From Myxococcaceae bacterium (GTDB lineage Bacteria > Myxococcota > Myxococcia > Myxococcales > Myxococcaceae), in the NCBI GenBank assembly GCA_016793095.1, contig JAEUJQ010000012.1, positions 62,001-126,000 on the forward strand: a stretch of DNA of 64,000 nucleotides, read 5' to 3'. The stretch's first letter is position 1, and each line of letters opens with the position of its first letter. Made by a program: the position numbers and the translations under genes. The notes below the pieces were generated by a model, which was given only the letters and a program-made list of their open reading frames with translations, had not been told where the DNA came from and searched no databases. Shown here piece after piece: positions 60,393-64,000 of this stretch.

Positions 60393-61465
60393 CCCCGGCT
60401 CAGCGCTTCCGCCGCGTGCTGTTCTGGGCGCTCACGGGCGGCGCGCTCGCGCGGCTCTACGTGCTCGGCGAGGCCCGCGGCTGGTCTCTCGTCGGCCCCG
60501 TCGCGCTGCGCATCACCGGCCTCACGCTCGCCGGGTGGTTCGTGCACCTGCTGCTCCACGAAGGCGGCCACCTCGTCGCCGCGCGCTTCATGCGCTTCCA
60601 GCTCGACGCCGTCGCCCTCGGCCCCGTCGAGTGGAGCGCCCGCGATCGCGCCTGGTCGTGGGCCGGCCTCTCGCTCGGCGGCCGCATCTCGACCCTGCCC
60701 ATCGGCGCGCACGACCTGCGTCGGCGGCTACGAATCGTCGCCGCGGCGGGGCCGCTCGTCACGCTGGTGGCGCTCGCGGCGCTCGCCCTCGCCTGGGCGC
60801 TGCGCGCCGAGCCCATCACCTCACCGCTCGGCATCTTCCTCGTCGCCGGCGCCCTCGTCGTCGTCTCCGCCGCCACGCCCGGCCGCTTCCGCCAGGCCAC
60901 CGCCGTCGCCGGCAACGACGTCGACCAGATGCTCGGCGGCCGGCGGATCGTCGCGCACTGGACGTACCTCGCCGTCGTGCAGGCCGTGCTCGCCGGGCGG
61001 CGCCCCAGGGAGGTGACCGCGGGCCTCGACTTCCCCGCCTTGCTCCCGCCCGCCGGCGCCGCGCCGGAGCCGATCTCGCTCATCAACGCCGTGCACCACC
61101 TCGAGCGCGGCGAGTTCGCCGAGGCGAAGGCCCTGCTGCAGCCCGCCTCTCAGGTCGTCGAAGACGCCCCCGGCTGGGTGCACACCGACGTCTTCCACCA
61201 GCTCGGCGCCATCGCGGCGCTCGTCGACGGCGACAGCGACGAGGCCGTCCGGTGTCTCGAGGTCGTCCGGAAGAAGCAGTCGCTGCCCTGGTACGGCGAC
61301 CTGCTCGAGGCCTGCATCGCGAAGGCGGGCGGCGACGCAGAGATGGCGGACAAGCGCCTCGCGAGGTGGCTCGCCGAAGCGAAGGCTGCGTCAGGGGGAA
61401 GGCTCGCGTTCGGCGGCAACGAGTGGATCCTCGAGCGGCTCGACGCTGCCTGGCGCGCGCGCTGA
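60389..61465 (+). CDS. M50-like membrane metalloprotease with C-terminal TPR-like domain
   Basis: A 358-residue membrane protein with GTG start overlapping the upstream stop by 4 nt. Helix 2 carries HLLLHEGGHLVAARF, the HExxH zinc motif (His57, Glu58, His61) of site-2 proteases. A later GNDVDQMLGG element near residue 175 could supply the third (Asp) ligand. About four or five membrane helices are followed by a soluble C-terminal domain of paired helices (LLQPASQVVEDAPGWVH, HQLGAIAALVDGDSDEA). S2P-type enzymes cut within membranes; this one is short and lacks PDZ domains. Substrate unknown. Confidence 0.85.
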   Translation: MTPAQRFRRVLFWALTGGALARLYVLGEARGWSLVGPVALRITGLTLAGWFVHLLLHEGGHLVAARFMRFQLDAVALGPVEWSARDRAWSWAGLSLGGRISTLPIGAHDLRRRLRIVAAAGPLVTLVALAALALAWALRAEPITSPLGIFLVAGALVVVSAATPGRFRQATAVAGNDVDQMLGGRRIVAHWTYLAVVQAVLAGRRPREVTAGLDFPALLPPAGAAPEPISLINAVHHLERGEFAEAKALLQPASQVVEDAPGWVHTDVFHQLGAIAALVDGDSDEAVRCLEVVRKKQSLPWYGDLLEACIAKAGGDAEMADKRLARWLAEAKAASGGRLAFGGNEWILERLDAAWRAR

Positions 61466-61534
61466 CGAAAGCCCCGGCCCGGAGGGATCCGGAGGGTGTC
61501 CGGCAGCTGACGCGCGGCGCTCAGCGGTCGGCGC

Positions 61535-61920
61535 ACTCTCACCGCGACTCACGGTGGCTTCACCCGGACCTCACCGCGCGAGCGTCTCCCGCGACTCAAC
61601 TGCCGCATCACACGGACCTCACCGCGCGAGCGTCTCCGACCAGTCAGGCTGGCGCTTCACGCGGACCTCACCGCGCGCAGCGTCTCCCGCGACTCACGGT
61701 GGCTTCACCCGGACCTCACCGCGCGCAGCGTCTCCCGCGACTCACGGTGGCGCTTCACGCGAACCTCACCGCGCGAGCGTCCCCGACGAGTCAGGCTGGC
61801 GCTTCACCCGGACCTCACCGCGCGCAGCGTCTCCCGCGACTCACGGCGGCGCTTCACCCGGACCTCACCGCGCGAGCGTCTCCCGCGACTCAACTGCCAC
61901 ATCACACGGACCGCTCGCTG
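61535..61920. repeat. Intergenic array of seven ~47-51-bp imperfect repeats
   Basis: The 469 nt between the M50-like gene and the convergent lipoprotein hold seven near-full copies plus one partial copy of a unit. The shared block is GGACCTCACCGCGCG(C)AGCGTCTCCCGCGACTCA. Between blocks a 14-20-nt core comes in three forms: A (CGGTGGC(GC)TTCACCCGG), B (ACTGCC(G/A)CATCACACGG) and C (GGCTGGCGCTTCAC(G/C)CGG). The order along the plus strand is A-B-C-A-A-C-A-B. No reading frame through it looks protein-coding. It could be a regulatory or structural element; identity unknown. Confidence 0.85.
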
Positions 61921-61934
61921 CTGCAGGTGACGGC

Positions 61935-62534
61935 TCAGGGCTGACAGAAGCCGCGGCTGCAGGCCCACCGCGTGGCCTTTGGATCCCACGCACAGAACCC
62001 GTCGCGGGGCGTCACGCCGCCGTCGCCCACGCAGTCCTGGTCGGAGCCGCACTCGTCCCGCCCTGAGCGGCAGAAGTACCCGGTGGCCCGATCGTTGTTG
62101 CAGAACGCGTTGCTGAAGGAGCAGCAACTCGCGCCGCAGTCCGCGTTCGTCTTGCAGCCCGCTGTCACGCACAGGTGACCGGTGAAGCCCTGCTCTGGCG
62201 GTCCGCGGGGCTGACACTGACAGACCTTGCCGGCGCCACAGTCCTCATCCACGAGGCACTCGTCGTACGAGCACTGCAGGCGCGCGGCCGCGGTGAGCCC
62301 GTTTCCCTGAAAGCAGCGCCCGTTGCGGCCAGCGGTGCAGTCGGCGTCGACGTTGCACCCGGCGTCGGCCACCAGGGCGCCTGCGTCCAACCGGCTGGGC
62401 GCGCGGGTCGAGGTGCACGCGGCGACGCTCGCGCGCTGGTTCGGCTCGCCGGCGGTGCAGACCGGGTTCACGGCCGGACCACACTGGCACCCGGCGATCA
62501 CGGCGAAGAGGACGAGCAGAGCGCGCGTTCGCAT
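61935..62534 (-). CDS. Cys-rich lipoprotein, 199 aa
   Basis: Start MRTRALLVLFAVIAGC is a lipoprotein signal with lipobox and Cys16. The mature protein has about twenty Cys in EGF-like or Cys-knot spacing, with segments DADCTAGRNGRCFQG, DEDCGAGKVCQC, TNADCGASCCSFSNAFC and DQDCVGDGGVTPRDGFC. The repeating D-x-D-C-G form is like other short myxobacterial Cys-rich surface proteins. Ligand unknown. It is downstream of, and on the same strand as, the chemoreceptor gene. Confidence 0.85.
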   Translation of the reverse strand: MRTRALLVLFAVIAGCQCGPAVNPVCTAGEPNQRASVAACTSTRAPSRLDAGALVADAGCNVDADCTAGRNGRCFQGNGLTAAARLQCSYDECLVDEDCGAGKVCQCQPRGPPEQGFTGHLCVTAGCKTNADCGASCCSFSNAFCNNDRATGYFCRSGRDECGSDQDCVGDGGVTPRDGFCAWDPKATRWACSRGFCQP

Positions 62535-62654
62535 GTGCCGCGACCGAATAGCATCGACCGCGCCAACGTGCGCGCTCTCTCTGCGCCCGGTTACGAAGGC
62601 CGCGCCCCTCGGGATTCTGAGGACCCGGGCCGCGCTGTCGTCACCGCGTCGCAG

Positions 62655-64000
62655 CTACACCCGGAACCGGCGGATCTCGCCGCGCAGCACTTCGCCCTGC
62701 TGGCGCAGCGTCTCGATCGCCTCCTCAAGCTGCTTCACCGAGCGGTTCTGCTGCTCCGACACCGACTTGATCGTCTCGATGGCCTTGAGCACCTGCTCCG
62801 AGCCGCGGGTCTGCTCCTTCTGCGCGCGGTTCAGGTGCGTCACCATCTCGTTGATGTTCTCGATGGAGCGGCTGATCTGCTTCGAGCCGTGCGCCTGCTC
62901 CTGCACCGAGCGCGTCACGTGCGTGGTGAGCCGCTTCATGTGCTCGGCGCTCTTCATGATCTGCTCCGAGCCGCGCGCCTGCTCGTTGGTCGCCTTGCTG
63001 ATCTGCTCGACGGTCTCGCGCATGCGATCCACGGCGGCCGTCACGTCCTTCGACCCGCGGGCCTGCTCCACCGTCGCGCGCGCGATCGCCTTGACCATCT
63101 GCGTGGAGCGGTTGGCCGACTCCTGGATCTTCTTGAGCGCGCCTTCGGTCTCTCGACCGAGCACGACGCCGTCCTCGACGTGCCGCACGCCCTGGTTCAT
63201 GGCGCCGACGGCGTTGCGCGACTCGTCCTGCACCGCGCGAATGAGATCGCCGATCTCCTTGGTCGAAGCGCCGGTGCGCTCGGCGAGGTCCTTGATCTCC
63301 TCGGCGACCACCGCGAAGCCCTTGCCGTGCTCGCCCGCCTGCGCGGCGATGATGGCGGCGTTGAGCGCGAGCAGGTTCGTCTGCTCCGCCACGTCGTCGA
63401 TGACGTCGACGATGTTGCCGATCTCGAGGATGCGACGGCCGAGCTGCTCGATGACGGTCGAGGCTGATCGTGAGCTGTCCTTGATCTTGTCGATGCCCGC
63501 GATCGTCTTGGTGATCGACTCGGCGCCCAGCTCGGCGTCTTTCGACACCTGCTCCGACAGGCGCGCCGTCTCGTAGGCGTTCGTCTCGACCTGGCTGATG
63601 GCCACGTCCATCTCGCGGATCGACGACGAGGTCACCTCGGCGCTCTTGAGCAGGTCCTCGACGTTCCGGGCGACCTCCTTGATGGAGTACGTGGTCTGCT
63701 CGATCGCGCTGGTCGTCTCTTCCACCGACGCAGCCATCTTGGTGACGTTGTCGGCCACCTCGTCGTTCGTGGTGGCCATCTCGAGGATGCTCGAGCTCGA
63801 GTCCTCGGCGCTGCCGTAGAGCGTCTCGACGTTCTCGGCGATGCCCTTGAGGCTCGCGAGCATCTGCACCATCGCGCTCGAGGTCTCCTCGACGCGGGTG
63901 AGCACCGTGGCCGAGCCGCCCGAGGTCGTCGCCGCCGAGCGCGAGATCTGATCGATCACCTGCGCCACGCTCTCGGCCACGCCGCGTACGCGGCTGATGG
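62655..64000 (-). CDS. Methyl-accepting chemotaxis protein, partial (N-terminus beyond the right edge)
   Basis: The frame is open to the right edge and reads into ...ISRVRGVAESVAQ, so the 5' end is missing. At least 448 residues are present. They form the cytoplasmic signalling coil: the hairpin tip VDVIDDVAEQTNLLALNAAI and AGEHGKGFAVVAEEIKDLAE is a near-perfect MCP consensus. A second long helical section with repeated (A/T)xEQARGSxQI units follows, which is typical of myxobacterial Frz/MCP-like proteins. Membrane and HAMP segments, if any, lie outside. No pentapeptide CheR tether is seen at the C-terminus (RGEIRRFRV). Confidence 0.95.
   Translation of the reverse strand, partial: ISRVRGVAESVAQVIDQISRSAATTSGGSATVLTRVEETSSAMVQMLASLKGIAENVETLYGSAEDSSSSILEMATTNDEVADNVTKMAASVEETTSAIEQTTYSIKEVARNVEDLLKSAEVTSSSIREMDVAISQVETNAYETARLSEQVSKDAELGAESITKTIAGIDKIKDSSRSASTVIEQLGRRILEIGNIVDVIDDVAEQTNLLALNAAIIAAQAGEHGKGFAVVAEEIKDLAERTGASTKEIGDLIRAVQDESRNAVGAMNQGVRHVEDGVVLGRETEGALKKIQESANRSTQMVKAIARATVEQARGSKDVTAAVDRMRETVEQISKATNEQARGSEQIMKSAEHMKRLTTHVTRSVQEQAHGSKQISRSIENINEMVTHLNRAQKEQTRGSEQVLKAIETIKSVSEQQNRSVKQLEEAIETLRQQGEVLRGEIRRFRV

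Noticed and set aside
61535-61920. CRISPR array
   Set aside because: The variable cores are only 14-20 nt and recur (three types); the conserved block is imperfect; no cas genes.
61554-62066. 170-residue frame through the intergenic repeat array
   Set aside because: The repeat unit length is not a multiple of three, so the frame shifts between units; composition is Ser/Pro/Arg-rich noise.

Overview
The window is about 64 kb of very GC-rich DNA with dense coding on both strands and almost no gaps. It looks chromosomal and myxobacterial (Myxococcota, probably Myxococcales). The reasons are: many lipoproteins with long Asp-Ala-Gly linkers, a lipoprotein built from Cys-rich CGDG/CDDGN repeats, an RCC1-repeat lipoprotein, a TatC with a large periplasmic insertion, and a mix of housekeeping genes with many secreted proteins of unknown role. 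I see no rRNA, tRNA, CRISPR array, integrase or complete insertion sequence. The assignment rests on gene content only.

Layout. 1-9.5 kb: pirin and cytidine deaminase on the minus strand, then a plus-strand run (DUF6209-like protein, ornithine-cyclodeaminase-like protein, SRPBCC protein, purL, an unknown, an M74/LysM murein endopeptidase lipoprotein). 9.6-16.8 kb: the Cys-rich repeat lipoprotein, a cysteine desulfurase, a PhyH oxygenase and an aldo/keto reductase on the minus strand, then a nitrilase and two methyltransferases on the plus strand. 16.9-28.4 kb: a type-B carboxylesterase, a formylglycine-generating-enzyme-like lipoprotein, a GH31 glycosidase overlapping a peptide deformylase with a lipoprotein-like N-terminus, a CDP-choline-type Nudix hydrolase, a carotenoid-desaturase-like FAD enzyme coupled to an SDR, and an arginase-family enzyme. 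28.4-35 kb: an LpxL-like acyltransferase, two small myxobacterial-type proteins, a LigD-type polymerase carrying a decayed ligase domain, epmA-plsC, and a helical-repeat gene split by an in-frame TAG. 35-42 kb: a possibly degenerate metallopeptidase lipoprotein, Uma2, a zinc-ribbon protein, an SPFH-SHOCT protein, a methyltransferase, a DUF6683-like secreted protein and a Tat-exported amine oxidase. 42-53.6 kb: a GT39/ABC exporter unit, an arabinose-5-phosphate isomerase, a receiver-kinase, tatA/B-tatC, a TolA-like coiled-coil protein and an MFS carrier. 53.7-64 kb: the RCC1 lipoprotein, a relic of a type I restriction subunit fused to a copy of the MFS gene's 5' end, a GT22 mannosyltransferase, an unknown gene coupled to an M50-like membrane protease, a 47-51-bp repeat array, a Cys-rich lipoprotein, and a chemotaxis-type receptor cut by the right edge.

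How they fit together. Most of the content is envelope biology: lipoproteins, glycosyltransferases, acyltransferases, peptidoglycan cleavage and Tat export. TatA/B and TatC are encoded in the same window as a Tat-type lipoprotein substrate. Translational coupling (ATGA, GTGA or TGATG overlaps) marks the pairs GH31-deformylase, AKR-PhyH, epmA-plsC, ABC ATPase-permease, the FAD enzyme-SDR pair, and the unknown-M50 protease pair.

The items most worth follow-up are the pseudo-ligase/polymerase, the lipoprotein deformylase with two credible starts, the hsdR/MFS chimera, the cationic Gly-rich protein followed by a textbook terminator, the TAG-split gene and the intergenic repeat array.
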